Shown here piece after piece: positions 1-7,640 of a stretch of DNA of 17,806 nt (positions are counted from its first letter, which is position 1; the number at the start of each line of letters is the position of its first letter). Origin of the DNA: Planctomycetota bacterium (GTDB lineage Bacteria > Planctomycetota > Planctomycetia > Pirellulales > Pirellulaceae). The position numbers were made by a program, and so were the translations under genes. Location of the stretch: the NCBI GenBank assembly GCA_026692885.1, contig JAPLNJ010001173.1, positions 1 through 17,806 on the forward strand, read 5' to 3'. Below the pieces are notes generated by a model that was not told the DNA's origin, made no database searches, and saw only the letters and a program-made list of their open reading frames with translations.

Positions 1-271
1 GCGATCTGGCCGGGACATACCGGCCGGATCGCCAATCCGTCCTACAAGTCCTCGATGACGCGGCCCACAAGCTGCATCCGCGCGGCATGACCGGATCGCC
101 TATGAGCTTTACGAGCCCAGCGACGCCAAACAACTGCGGCCGGTGGGCGAGTTCAACCAGAACCGCATCGTGGTTCGCGGAAGCCACATCGAACACTGGT
201 TGAACGGCGCCAGGATTGTCTCGGCGGACGTGGGCAGCAGCGAGTGGTATCAGCGTCCGAGTGCAAAGTAA
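1..271 (+). pseudogene. 3' remnant of a DUF1080 (3-keto-disaccharide hydrolase-like) gene, frameshifted
   Basis: Two adjacent reading frames together give a recognisable DUF1080 C-terminal section. Frame 3 (from base 3) reads ...SVLQVLDDAAHKLHPRGMTGS. Frame 2 (from base 101) continues YELYEPSDAKQLRPVGEFN, then RIVVRGSHIEHWLNG and SSEWYQRPSAK, with a stop at 269-271. The family hallmarks are the QVLDDAAH stretch, a GSLYELY-like turn, PVGEWN-like and HWLNG. The frames must be joined by a one-base slip near 95-101. The usual ending after SEW (a glycine-rich stretch and a GHIALQDHG-like strand) is missing, so the 3' end also looks eroded. Family members are mostly exported planctomycete proteins linked to sugar metabolism. 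The 5' part lies outside the window. A sequencing error could explain the frameshift but not the short C-terminus. Confidence 0.65.
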
Positions 272-380
272 GTGGCATTGGGCTGGCGGCCCAGGGCGTG
301 GGTCGTCAGGAACTGACCTTGTCAGGCCTGCAGCGCATCGGGCGTTGGGGCTCCGTCGCAGGTTCCGCTTACGCCTATCG

Positions 381-454
381 CACGGATGGCAGAGCCAGAG
401 CACGGATGTTCTTCTTAGCTGGTCTTCATCCGTGCTCCGGCTCTGCCATCCGTG
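381..454. repeat. 28-bp inverted repeat (27/28 matching arms)
   Basis: The left arm 381-408 (cacggatggcagagcc...) and right arm 427-454 pair over 28 bp with one mismatch, around an 18-base loop. It lies in the gap between the rightward DUF1080 remnant and the 3' end of the leftward decarboxylase-family gene. It could act as a bidirectional terminator or be a copy of an interspersed palindromic element. There is no U-tract on either side. The rest of 272-472 holds nothing else I can support. Confidence 0.75.
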
Positions 455-472
455 CGGGTCGGAACAGTTGCG

Positions 473-1633
473 TCACATCGCTTGGGAACGCTCGGCGACG
501 ATAGTTTCGATCAAGGCGACGACATTTTCCAACGGGACGTCTTTCATGACTTCCTGCGAGGGTCCGATGATGTGTCCTCCGCCTTTTCCCAACAAGCGGA
601 TGACGCGCGCCGCTTCCCGCTTGACGTCCGCCGGCGCGCCGAAGGGCAGGAGCTGCTGGGTGTCGATCCCGCCCCAAAACGTCAGGCGGTCGCCGAACTG
701 GTGCTTCAGCAGCTGCAGGTCGTTGCAGGGCTGAACCGGTTCGAGGACATCCAGGCCGATCTCCACCAGGTCGGGTAGCAAGTCCTGTACGCAGCCGCAG
801 GAGTGCATCATGACCAACTTGCCCGCCTCCTTAGCCGGACTCCAGAGTCGCTGGTAGCAGGGCTTGAGCAGCTCTCGAAACAGCCGTGGCGCAAAGAACG
901 GCCCCAATTGTGTGCCTAAATCGTCCCCGAGGTGGACGGCGTCGAAATCCATCGGCAAGACGTGCCGGGTGACGGCCAGTTTGTAGTCGGTGATCTTCTC
1001 GAACAACTCCATCGCCAGGGCCGGATCCGCCGCCATGTTTTCCAGCAGCGCGGGCATGCTGATCAGCCCATACGCCCGCTCGAAGATGCCGAAGTAGCCC
1101 GACGGAAAAACGAACGCTTGGTCGCCGTGCTGATCGATGTCGCGCTGCATCCAATCGTAGATGCCCGGCTGGTGCGGATCGGGCGGCGTGTACTTGCGGA
1201 TCCGCTCGGCCAGGGTGGGTGCCGTCACGGCCTCGCGGATCCGCGGTGGCATCCACCGCTCGGCAAAGTCCTCGCTCCGCTGCTCCTCCAGCGGGTGGAA
1301 GCAGGCGAAGAATCCGTCGGAGCCGACGCGGACGCCCATCCCCCAGCTGTCGTAGACCACACCCTGCTCTTCGTCCACCCGAGCGCAGCCTTCCGCCTCC
1401 AACTCGCGCATCAGCCGCAGGTCATTGCGATAGAACAGCGGGTAATCGTGCTTGGTGAGCGAGATGACCAGGTGGTTCTGGATGTAGTCATCCAACGTCA
1501 CGTCGACCGGGATGCCCAGCGCCGCGTGAACCACCTTGTCCCGCGTGCGATCGGCCAGCGTGATCTGGCTGGGCAAGTAATCGATCTCCTCGCGGCGAAT
1601 GGTGCGGTTGACCCGCTCGCGTTTGGTGAGCAT
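473..1633 (-). CDS. uroporphyrinogen decarboxylase (URO-D) family protein
   Basis: This 386-aa protein belongs to the URO-D/MtaA-like TIM-barrel superfamily. It opens with the family's MLTKRERVNRTI helix. The barrel region has GDDLG at 236-240, PRLFRELLKPCYQRL at 249-263, HSCG at 277-280, VLEPVQP at 297-302, WGGID at 320-324 and a C-terminal GGGHIIGPSQ at 351-360. HSCG resembles the zinc-binding motif of the corrinoid:CoM methyltransferase branch rather than a haem-pathway HemE. Many planctomycete genomes carry non-HemE paralogues of this length, often near sugar-catabolic genes, and their substrates are mostly unknown. A demethylase or methyltransferase role is possible but unproven. I chose the ATG at 1631-1633 because AGAAAGGA lies about 8 bases upstream and the family alignment begins there. 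An in-frame extension to 1711 has no such support. The hydrolase lies 165 bp upstream on the same strand, with an inverted repeat between. Confidence 0.85.
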   Translation of the reverse strand: MLTKRERVNRTIRREEIDYLPSQITLADRTRDKVVHAALGIPVDVTLDDYIQNHLVISLTKHDYPLFYRNDLRLMRELEAEGCARVDEEQGVVYDSWGMGVRVGSDGFFACFHPLEEQRSEDFAERWMPPRIREAVTAPTLAERIRKYTPPDPHQPGIYDWMQRDIDQHGDQAFVFPSGYFGIFERAYGLISMPALLENMAADPALAMELFEKITDYKLAVTRHVLPMDFDAVHLGDDLGTQLGPFFAPRLFRELLKPCYQRLWSPAKEAGKLVMMHSCGCVQDLLPDLVEIGLDVLEPVQPCNDLQLLKHQFGDRLTFWGGIDTQQLLPFGAPADVKREAARVIRLLGKGGGHIIGPSQEVMKDVPLENVVALIETIVAERSQAM

Positions 1634-1716
1634 GGCGTTATCCTTTCTAGTTGGCTGTGCGCATGATACCCGACCAGGACACGGTTCGCGATCCCGCGTA
1701 GTGCGTCCCAAAAGAG

Positions 1717-1810
1717 GTGGGCAGAACGATGGCGGCAGAATTATCGGGGAAAGGCGCGCCTGTTCGATTGCTCTTCTACTTCAATCATTCTGCCCCCCTC
1801 ATTCTGCCAC
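1717..1810. repeat. imperfect inverted repeat with doubled GGCAGAAT motif
   Basis: The left arm 1717-1746 and right arm 1782-1810 are imperfect inverted copies, each carrying two ggcagaa motifs about 13 bases apart, around a 35-base centre. The right arm runs into the 3' end of the hydrolase gene: the last codons (GTG GCA GAA) and the TGA stop at 1799-1801 lie inside it. It may be a palindromic element or a terminator for the leftward hydrolase transcript. The motif resembles interspersed repeats I associate with planctomycete genomes, which is memory rather than a search. Confidence 0.6.
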
Positions 1811-4165
1811 AGACCGCTTGGGCCACTTCAGGTGCTTGTGCAGGAAGTCAAAGGTGCCCTTGCCGTTGATTGTGTGGGGGCCGTCGAAGACCTCCAACTC
1901 GCAGCGGTCCGGGATCTTTAGCCGGTGGCTGTACAGGTGGCGGACCTTGGCGAATTCGAAGGCTACCCACTCGTCGGTCGAGACGCCGTCGGTGTGACCG
2001 CGCTCGACCATGAACGGCCGCGGGCAGATCAGGGCGGCCATCTCGGCGTAGTTGAAGGTGCTGCCCAGATCAAACTCGAAGATCTCGTACTCGCCCGTCC
2101 AGACATAGCTGAAGGGCAGTCGCGTCGAGGCGTTCTTCGCCACCCATTCGTTGAAATCCGCCGAGCAGATCGACAGGCAGTAGTTCTTGACCAGCGGCGG
2201 AATCCGCATCGCGCTCTTGCCGCCGTACGACAGGCCGTAGAACGCGATTCGCTCCGGATCGACGTACGGTAGGGAACCGAGCCAGTTCACGATTTGCTGG
2301 TGCTGCGGCACGATCACCGAGAACAGGGTCTTCTTCAGCGGATTGGCTTTGCGCTGCAGCGTGCGGAAGCGGTCCTGGAAGATGTACAAGTTCTGCGGTG
2401 CGAAGGTGATGAAGCCGCGTTCGCACAACTTGGCAGCAAAGTCGTGGTAGGCCGGGTTGTCGCCGAGGAACACGTCTGTCGGCCGCCCTTCCAAGCCGTG
2501 CTGGCAGACCACGACCGGTCGTTTCTCGCCGGGCTTAAGATCCTTCGGCAGCAGCAGCACGCCGTAGGCGATCACATCCGTCCAGACGTCGAGAACGACT
2601 TCGTAGCCGATCCACTTCTCCGTGTCGTAGGTCTTCCGCGTACGCGGCAGCGGCGGCAGCAGAGGGTAGTCGAACGAGCCGATGATGTCCTGCTTGTAGA
2701 TCTCGCGATAGGCCTCGACGGTCTGCTGGTACTTGTCGAGCGAACTCGTATCCAGCTTCTTCAAGAAGTCCTGCCGCACGTACTCGCTCTCCCGCAGCAG
2801 CCACTGATTGTGGCGGTCAAGTTCGTGGAGTTGACGTTGTTGACGAAGGCGCGGATCGAGCTTCTCGCCCAGCGGCTGTGGCGGCGAACCGGCGGGGGCC
2901 AGTCGTTGATGGGGACACAGGTGTTGGGACAGGAAGAAGTCGACGGTGCGGCCATCGCAGCCGTCGCTCGGCACCAGATCCGGGCTGGGATACGGCGACC
3001 ACGCGCGGCTCAGCCCGGCGGTCAGCTGCTCGAATCGCGCCAGCTCTTGCTTGACGCTGTCCAACGTCAAGCCCTTCAGTTCCGCCGGTGCGCCGCCTTC
3101 TCCCGGCAATCGGAGCTTCGGCCCCGCAGCGCCGTTCAGGGACAGCGGTCGCGGAAAGACCAAGCTGGCCAACTCGGCGTCTCCGAACTGTTCCAACAGC
3201 CCGAAGACGTTGCGGTCGAGCGGTTCCTGCCAGACGGTTTCGCGAGGTCCGAAATAGCCGCTGACGCAACAGGCCTTGATGCGCGTATCCAAGGCGGCAG
3301 CGTACAAAGCCACCGAGCCACCTTCGCCGTAGCCGATTACGCCGATTTTGGCTTGGGATGTCGCCGAGCCAGCAGGGGGCTGACGCCCGCCGCTCGCCTG
3401 GCTTTCGAACCAGTCGACACAGGCCAGTGTCTTCTGTACCTCATAGCCAATCAGGTGCCGGCCCAGCTCGAACGCGCTGCGGTAGATATACTCGCGGTTG
3501 CTCAGGTTGCTCCGGCCGCCCTGTCCCGGCGGGGCGCGTTTCTGCAGCTCGCGGCTGATCAACACCGGCACGATCACCCGACAGCCGTTTTCTGCCAAGC
3601 GTCGCGCGAACTGCAAATCCGGCGGCACGCCCTCGGCCAACCCGGCGATCTGTTCGGGCGTCTGATCCGCGTCGGGAAGGGCGATGACATCCGCCACCTT
3701 CTCGCCCTTGGTCGGGACCAGCAACAGCCCTTCACCGTGCACGTCGCCGAAAGCCGGCCAACGGACGGCGAATACGTCGTAGCTCTCGCCCCGGCCGACC
3801 AGCGCCGGCTGCGCCGTCGTGCCGACCAACTCCGGGGCAGCCAGCGGCACGCGCGGATCACGAACGCCCAGGATTTGGGCCAAGCGTTGGCGATTCGGCT
3901 CGATCGATTTCTGGTACGCGGCGGGCGACGCAACATCCCGTTTCCAGAACGTGACCCGCCGTTGAATCGACTTCTCCAACTCGCGCAGCAGGAAGCGGTC
4001 CACCCCGTCGACCAGTTGCGAAGCGATATCGCCTTGCAGCGTCAGGGGCTGCGTGCCGGGCAGCATTTCGCCGGACGCGGCAGGCACGCTGGGGGTCGCC
4101 GCCCACGAAGCTGAGACCACGATACACGACACGATGACGAATGACACGTTTAGGATGCGTTGCAT
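1799..4165 (-). CDS. exported tandem alpha/beta-hydrolase (dienelactone hydrolase / acetyl xylan esterase-like)
   Basis: This 788-aa protein starts with a signal peptide (MQRILNVSFVIVSCIVVSASWAA, cleavage near residue 23), so it should act outside the cytoplasm. Two alpha/beta-hydrolase regions follow. The N-terminal one (about 125-345) has the nucleophile-elbow position occupied by Glu: GYGEGG at 278-283. The C-terminal one (about 515-785) looks complete, with oxyanion-type QHGLEG at 555-560, elbow GLSYGG at 644-649 with Ser646, acidic candidates in GHTDGVSTDEW at 723-733 and a late histidine in FDGPHT (His764). Relatives are annotated as acetyl xylan esterases or dienelactone hydrolases, and the likely job is ester cleavage on polysaccharides; the substrate cannot be read. 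The start is the ATG at 4163-4165, with GAGGAGAT about 8 bases upstream; a longer in-frame start to 4261 would bury the signal peptide. It is divergent from the TrpB2-like gene. Confidence 0.85.
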   Translation of the reverse strand: MQRILNVSFVIVSCIVVSASWAATPSVPAASGEMLPGTQPLTLQGDIASQLVDGVDRFLLRELEKSIQRRVTFWKRDVASPAAYQKSIEPNRQRLAQILGVRDPRVPLAAPELVGTTAQPALVGRGESYDVFAVRWPAFGDVHGEGLLLVPTKGEKVADVIALPDADQTPEQIAGLAEGVPPDLQFARRLAENGCRVIVPVLISRELQKRAPPGQGGRSNLSNREYIYRSAFELGRHLIGYEVQKTLACVDWFESQASGGRQPPAGSATSQAKIGVIGYGEGGSVALYAAALDTRIKACCVSGYFGPRETVWQEPLDRNVFGLLEQFGDAELASLVFPRPLSLNGAAGPKLRLPGEGGAPAELKGLTLDSVKQELARFEQLTAGLSRAWSPYPSPDLVPSDGCDGRTVDFFLSQHLCPHQRLAPAGSPPQPLGEKLDPRLRQQRQLHELDRHNQWLLRESEYVRQDFLKKLDTSSLDKYQQTVEAYREIYKQDIIGSFDYPLLPPLPRTRKTYDTEKWIGYEVVLDVWTDVIAYGVLLLPKDLKPGEKRPVVVCQHGLEGRPTDVFLGDNPAYHDFAAKLCERGFITFAPQNLYIFQDRFRTLQRKANPLKKTLFSVIVPQHQQIVNWLGSLPYVDPERIAFYGLSYGGKSAMRIPPLVKNYCLSICSADFNEWVAKNASTRLPFSYVWTGEYEIFEFDLGSTFNYAEMAALICPRPFMVERGHTDGVSTDEWVAFEFAKVRHLYSHRLKIPDRCELEVFDGPHTINGKGTFDFLHKHLKWPKRSVAE

Positions 4166-4210
4166 AGGGTTGATCTCCTCACGTTCCTTTTCGCCGTTTC
4201 GAAGCACCGC

Positions 4211-4240
4211 GACTCTTGCCACGGTGACTCTTGCCACGAT
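4211..4240. repeat. two tandem 15-bp units in the divergent intergenic region
   Basis: The unit gactcttgccacggt at 4211-4225 is followed directly by gactcttgccacgat, with one difference. It lies 45-75 bp upstream of the hydrolase start in the 226-bp gap between divergent genes, so it could be an operator pair or a replication slip. I see no convincing -35/-10 pair around it. Confidence 0.5.
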
Positions 4241-4391
4241 ACCCTCGAGTGACTGGGCCACCGGTGAGGTTATGATAACGTAGCCGAAGGCCGTTGAGAC
4301 CAGGGGATAGGCCCCGAATTCGGCCCCCGTCCTTTACACAAGGCATCCCGTGATTTAGTCTGTTCTTTTTCCATTTTCCGGGAGATCGTCG

Positions 4392-5765
4392 ATGAGCGAC
4401 CAGACCAAGTTCCTGCTGCCAGAAGACCGAATTCCACAAGCCTGGTATAATCTCCAGGCGGACCTGCCCCTGCCGTTGCCGCCCGTTCTGCATCCCGGCA
4501 CGGCAAAACCGATCGGGCCGGACGACCTGGCCCCGCTGTTCCCTCTCGCGTTGATCCAGCAGGAGGTCTCCGTCGAGCGGGAAATCGAAATCCCCGGCCC
4601 CGTGCGGGAGATCTATCGCTTGTGGCGGCCCGCGCCCCTGTACCGCGCTCGGCGGCTGGAGCAGGCGCTGGATACACCGGCTCGGATCTATTACAAGTAC
4701 GAAGGCGTCAGCCCGGCCGGCTCACACAAACCCAATACGGCGGTGCCCCAGGCGTACTACAACAAGCTGGAAGGCGTCCAGCGTCTGGCCACCGAGACGG
4801 GGGCCGGCCAATGGGGCTCGTCGCTGGCGATGGCGACCTGCATGTTCGGCCTGCAGTGCAAGGTGTTCATGGTGCGGGTCAGCTACGACCAGAAGCCGTA
4901 TCGCAAAGCCTTGATGCAGACCTACGGCGCCGAGGTCAGCGCCAGTCCTAGCACCGAGACCGAGTCGGGCCGAGCGATTCTGGCCCAGGACCCCAACACG
5001 CCAGGCTCGCTGGGCATCGCCATTTCCGAGGCGGTCGAAGTCGCGGTCAAGACTCCGGGGACGAAGTATGCCTTGGGCAGCGTGCTGAATCACGTGCTCT
5101 TGCACCAGACGGTGATTGGCCTGGAAACCATCGAACAGATGCAGTTGGCGGGCGACGAACCGGATGTGATCGTCGGCTGCACGGGCGGCGGGTCCAATTT
5201 CGCCGGCATCACGTTCCCGTTCGTGGGGGCGAAACTGCGCGGCCAAGGCTACCAGAACACGCGGTTCGTGGCCGTCGAGCCGTCCGCGTGCCCCTCGATT
5301 ACCAAGGGGGCCTATGCCTACGACTTCGGCGACACAGCCCATTTGACGCCGTTGGTCAAGATGCACACACTGGGCAGCACCTTCATTCCGCCCGGTTTCC
5401 ACACCGGGGGCTTGCGCTATCACGGCATGGCACCGCTGGTCAGCCACTTGGCTAACTTGAACATCATCGAAGCCCTCCATGTCCCGCAGCTGGAGTGCTT
5501 TGCCGCGGGGCTGCAGTTTGCACGTGTCGAGGGTATCGTGCCGGCGCCGGAAGCGACGCACGCCATCGCCGCGGCTGTGCGTGAAGCCCTGCAGTGCAAA
5601 GCGGAAGGCCGCGGTCGAACGATCCTGTTCAACCTGTGCGGTCACGGGCACTTCGACATGTCGGCCTACACGGCGTACTTGGCGGGCGAATTGCGCGACT
5701 ACGAGTATCCGGAACACGAAATCGCCATGGCGTTGGCCGGCCTGCCGAACGTGGCCGGGGTGTGA
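4392..5765 (+). CDS. TrpB2-type tryptophan synthase beta-like PLP enzyme
   Basis: This 457-aa protein is a fold-type II PLP enzyme of the TrpB2 (TrpB-like) branch. The cofactor lysine lies in GSHKPNTA (Lys113), the catalytic-acid stretch is ETGAGQWG at 135-142, and the PLP phosphate loop is CTGGGSN at 263-269. The extended N-terminus before [12 protein letters not shown] and the WYNLQADLP opening are typical of TrpB2 rather than TrpB1, which pairs with TrpA. TrpB enzymes join indole and serine to give tryptophan. TrpB2 proteins often stand alone, and here there is no trpA beside it, which suggests indole salvage or another beta-replacement reaction. The ATG at 4392 has GGGAG about 7 bases upstream. 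It is transcribed alone, away from the hydrolase, and is followed by palindromes. Confidence 0.93.
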   Translation: MSDQTKFLLPEDRIPQAWYNLQADLPLPLPPVLHPGTAKPIGPDDLAPLFPLALIQQEVSVEREIEIPGPVREIYRLWRPAPLYRARRLEQALDTPARIYYKYEGVSPAGSHKPNTAVPQAYYNKLEGVQRLATETGAGQWGSSLAMATCMFGLQCKVFMVRVSYDQKPYRKALMQTYGAEVSASPSTETESGRAILAQDPNTPGSLGIAISEAVEVAVKTPGTKYALGSVLNHVLLHQTVIGLETIEQMQLAGDEPDVIVGCTGGGSNFAGITFPFVGAKLRGQGYQNTRFVAVEPSACPSITKGAYAYDFGDTAHLTPLVKMHTLGSTFIPPGFHTGGLRYHGMAPLVSHLANLNIIEALHVPQLECFAAGLQFARVEGIVPAPEATHAIAAAVREALQCKAEGRGRTILFNLCGHGHFDMSAYTAYLAGELRDYEYPEHEIAMALAGLPNVAGV

Positions 5766-5773
5766 GAGGCTGG

Positions 5774-5819
5774 GGGCCAAAATCCCTTTTGGTGCTAGCA
5801 CCAAAAGGGAGCTTGGCCC
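5774..5819. terminator. hairpin after the TrpB2 gene: 26-bp perfect palindrome with an outer 7-bp stem
   Basis: The core 5784-5809 (ccctttt ggtgctagcacc aaaaggg) is a perfect palindrome. An outer stem gggccaa/ttggccc (5774-5780 and 5813-5819) pairs around a 3x3 internal loop. It starts 8 bases past the stop codon, a natural place for a terminator, but no U-run follows. The centre GGTGCTAGCACC recurs in altered form at 6037-6048, so it may also be a repeat-family member. Confidence 0.6.
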
Positions 5820-5872
5820 TTGCGAGTAAAGAATGAGACTTAACGGTGCAGCAGGGACGGGGCGCGAGACAA

Positions 5873-5968
5873 GGGGTCAGACGTACAGATTTCAGTTTTC
5901 GCGGTCGTGTGCCCAAGCATAAGAAAAGCCTTCTGCCCGCGAAAACTGAAATCTGTACGTCTGACCCC
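5873..5968. repeat. MITE/REPIN-like element with 32-bp perfect inverted arms
   Basis: The left arm 5873-5904 (ggggtcagacgtacag...) and right arm 5937-5968 are exact reverse complements over 32 bp around a 32-base loop. The outer end GGGGTCAGAC resembles the termini of non-autonomous REP-like elements mobilised by RAYT transposases in several phyla. That likeness is from memory, and no transposase is present in the window. It carries no ORF of note. Confidence 0.8.
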
Positions 5969-6026
5969 AGCTGGCGGTCCGTCTATGCGAAACTGTAAAA
6001 CCCCATTCTTGACACCAACAACCCTG

Positions 6027-6058
6027 AAAACCGTTTGGTGCTAGTGCCAAACGGTTTT
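6027..6058. terminator. A/T-flanked hairpin resembling a bidirectional intrinsic terminator
   Basis: The arms aaaaccgtttgg (6027-6038) and ccaaacggtttt (6047-6058) pair perfectly around TGCTAGTG. With A-rich left and T-rich right flanks (five Ts at 6055-6059), it has the form of an intrinsic terminator readable in either direction. It lies about 260 bp past the TrpB2 stop. It shares its TTTGGTGCTAG core with the palindrome at 5784-5809. Confidence 0.6.
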
Positions 6059-6078
6059 TCGTCGTTGAAACTTCCGGG

Positions 6079-6207
6079 ATGAGCGTCATCGCGCCGCCGA
6101 ATTCGACGCTCGGGAACGTGTTCTTCAGCAACATCGCGAACGACCTTACGGACCGGATACCGATCGTGGATAATGCACGGCTCGAATCCCACGAGGTCGC
6201 ACGATGA
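6079..6207 (+). CDS. possible 42-aa leader ORF overlapping the next gene by ATGA
   Basis: The ATG at 6079 opens a 42-codon frame (MSVIAPPNSTLGNVFF... ending LESHEVAR). Its TGA overlaps the ATG of the DUF3754 gene in the classic ATGA arrangement at 6204-6207, which would couple translation of the two. The upstream site is weak (TTCCGGG, no clear Shine-Dalgarno), and I do not recognise the peptide. It could equally be a decayed gene end or chance. The rest of the 5766-6203 gap contains only the three palindromes. Confidence 0.25.
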   Translation: MSVIAPPNSTLGNVFFSNIANDLTDRIPIVDNARLESHEVAR

Positions 6208-7388
6208 AGCCCAGTCCGCAATTGATGGAAACTCGGCAACGCTTCCTCCCCGTCAGGCCGGTCAGCTTGCGGGAACGGATGTTGCGAGATCCGCGGTTGT
6301 CGCCCGACGAGCGGCAGCAGCTCAGCCAGTTCTTCGAAATGGTTGCAGCCCGGTTCCATTTTGAGTTTCGCGCCAAGTTGGAACGTTTGAAATCGCTCTA
6401 CGAGCCCGTCGATCCTGATCGTGATACCCTGCCCATCGAGCCCCCACCGGCCGACGCTACCTCGCCACGGGAGGAAATGGCCCAAACCTTTGAGCAGTTA
6501 CTGCTCGACGCCAACTACGTGGAGATGCCGCGAGAAGAGATCGTCGCCTGGGCCGGATACCAGTCTCGCACGGGGCTTGTCGTCGAGGCCAATCTGTCCG
6601 ATTACGCGGAACTGCAGGTGTTCTATCGCGGGATGCGGCACTTGCATCGGGATTACCGCTCGCGCTTCGCGCCGTGGAAATGGCAGAGCGAGGTCGTCCA
6701 CGTCTTCTCCCGCGTAGCCCTGCTGGTGCGGCTGGCCGACGATCCGCAGGGTCTCGTGTACCTGAGGCTGTTCAAGAACGTCGTGGCGGAAGATCTCGAA
6801 ATGATCTTGCCCTATGTGCGGATCCGCATGCGGTTGCTGGACCACATGAAAATCGGCTCGTCCGTGGCCGGCGGTGTGGCGACCGCTTCCTGGAAAGCTT
6901 TCACCGCAGCGATTCTCTCGCGTTGGGTGTTTCTGCTGCTGCTGTTCAGTTTCATGGGGGCCTTCACCCGCGGAGTGTTCAGTTTCTTTTCCAGCAAAAC
7001 GCGCTACATGCAGGCCCTAACAGCCAGTCTCTACTTCCAGAATATGGCCAACAACAGCGGCGCGCTGGCCCATTTAGTCGACTCGGCCGAAGCGGAGGAA
7101 TGTAAGGAGTTATGGCTGGCCTACTTCATCCTGTACGTGGAACGCGATCGTGATTTCACGGAGCGGCAACTCGATCAGCGTGTGGAGGAGTGGTTCCAAA
7201 CGGAGTTTGGACTGGATGTGGACTTTGAAGTTTCGGACGCCGTGCGGAAACTTCGGGAGAAGGAACTCCTGGTCGAGCACCCGCTTAGCGTGGCCTGGCC
7301 GCCTGTCGCCGGCGGCGTGCTGAAGGTCACCGATCTGCCCGCCTCAATCCGACGCCTGGATGAGGTGTGGGACAACTACTACGCGTGA
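6204..7388 (+). CDS. DUF3754 / TMEM143-like membrane protein
   Basis: This 394-aa protein fits the DUF3754 (TMEM143-like) family. Residues 95-165 (LLLDANYVEMPREEIV... then EANLSDYAELQVFYRG) are followed by the diagnostic stretch LVYLRLFKNVVAEDLEMILP at 184-203 and by DHMKIGSSVAGG at 213-224. A hydrophobic segment at about 238-261 (LSRWVFLLLLFSFMGAFTRGVF) is the only strong membrane helix. The C-terminal 100 residues are soluble, helical and charged. The family occurs in bacteria, plants and mitochondria with no settled biochemical role, so none is assigned. The ATG at 6204 has GAGG about 8 bases upstream. The gene stands alone, followed by a large palindrome. Confidence 0.78.
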   Translation: MKPSPQLMETRQRFLPVRPVSLRERMLRDPRLSPDERQQLSQFFEMVAARFHFEFRAKLERLKSLYEPVDPDRDTLPIEPPPADATSPREEMAQTFEQLLLDANYVEMPREEIVAWAGYQSRTGLVVEANLSDYAELQVFYRGMRHLHRDYRSRFAPWKWQSEVVHVFSRVALLVRLADDPQGLVYLRLFKNVVAEDLEMILPYVRIRMRLLDHMKIGSSVAGGVATASWKAFTAAILSRWVFLLLLFSFMGAFTRGVFSFFSSKTRYMQALTASLYFQNMANNSGALAHLVDSAEAEECKELWLAYFILYVERDRDFTERQLDQRVEEWFQTEFGLDVDFEVSDAVRKLREKELLVEHPLSVAWPPVAGGVLKVTDLPASIRRLDEVWDNYYA

Positions 7389-7403
7389 CGCGGGGACCAT
7401 CCT

Positions 7404-7459
7404 TCATGTAGGTCAGGCTTTCCAGCCTGACGTCAGGCTGGAAAGCCTGACCTACATGA
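7404..7459. repeat. 56-bp perfect palindrome
   Basis: From 7404 (tcatgtaggtcaggctt...) to 7459 the sequence equals its own reverse complement, with the centre between 7431 and 7432 in TGACGTCA. Each half also contains a short nested inverted pair (GTCAGGCT...AGCCTGAC), so each half can fold alone. It begins 15 bases after the DUF3754 stop, where it could end transcription. Its perfection and internal repetition fit an interspersed palindromic element better than an ordinary terminator. The rest of the gap to 7640 shows only a run of nine Ts at about 7618-7626. Confidence 0.85.
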
Positions 7460-7640
7460 CAGGGGCATGCTAGCAGCTCCAGCCTTCCCAGAACTCCAGC
7501 CTTATCTTGATCGGCACTTGCGGCGACGCGGCCCCCCGTCCTAATCGCAGAATGCGTACTTATTTCTCTTTACGTGTCCTCCCCGTAAACGCTAGTATTG
7601 GCGAACTTAAGCAGTCCTTTTTTTTCTTGGAGCATCTGCG

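Noticed and set aside
272..504. Short + strand frames after the DUF1080 remnant
   Set aside because: They have no ribosome binding site or domain; part of the sequence is the inverted repeat at 381-454.
473..1633. Assignment as haem-pathway HemE
   Set aside because: The HSCG motif and overall pattern fit the non-HemE, methyltransferase-like branch of the family.
2294..4114. 606-codon open frame on the + strand opposite the hydrolase
   Set aside because: It is the antisense image of a GC-rich gene; it has no recognisable domain, and the opposite strand has a signal peptide, two hydrolase folds and a good ribosome binding site.
4392..5765. Assignment as the canonical trpB paired with trpA
   Set aside because: The N-terminal extension and motif context fit TrpB2, and no trpA or other tryptophan gene is adjacent.
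4722..5804. 360-codon open frame on the - strand opposite the TrpB2 gene
   Set aside because: The + strand shows all PLP enzyme motifs, while the antisense frame is low-complexity His/Arg/Gln-rich sequence typical of a shadow.
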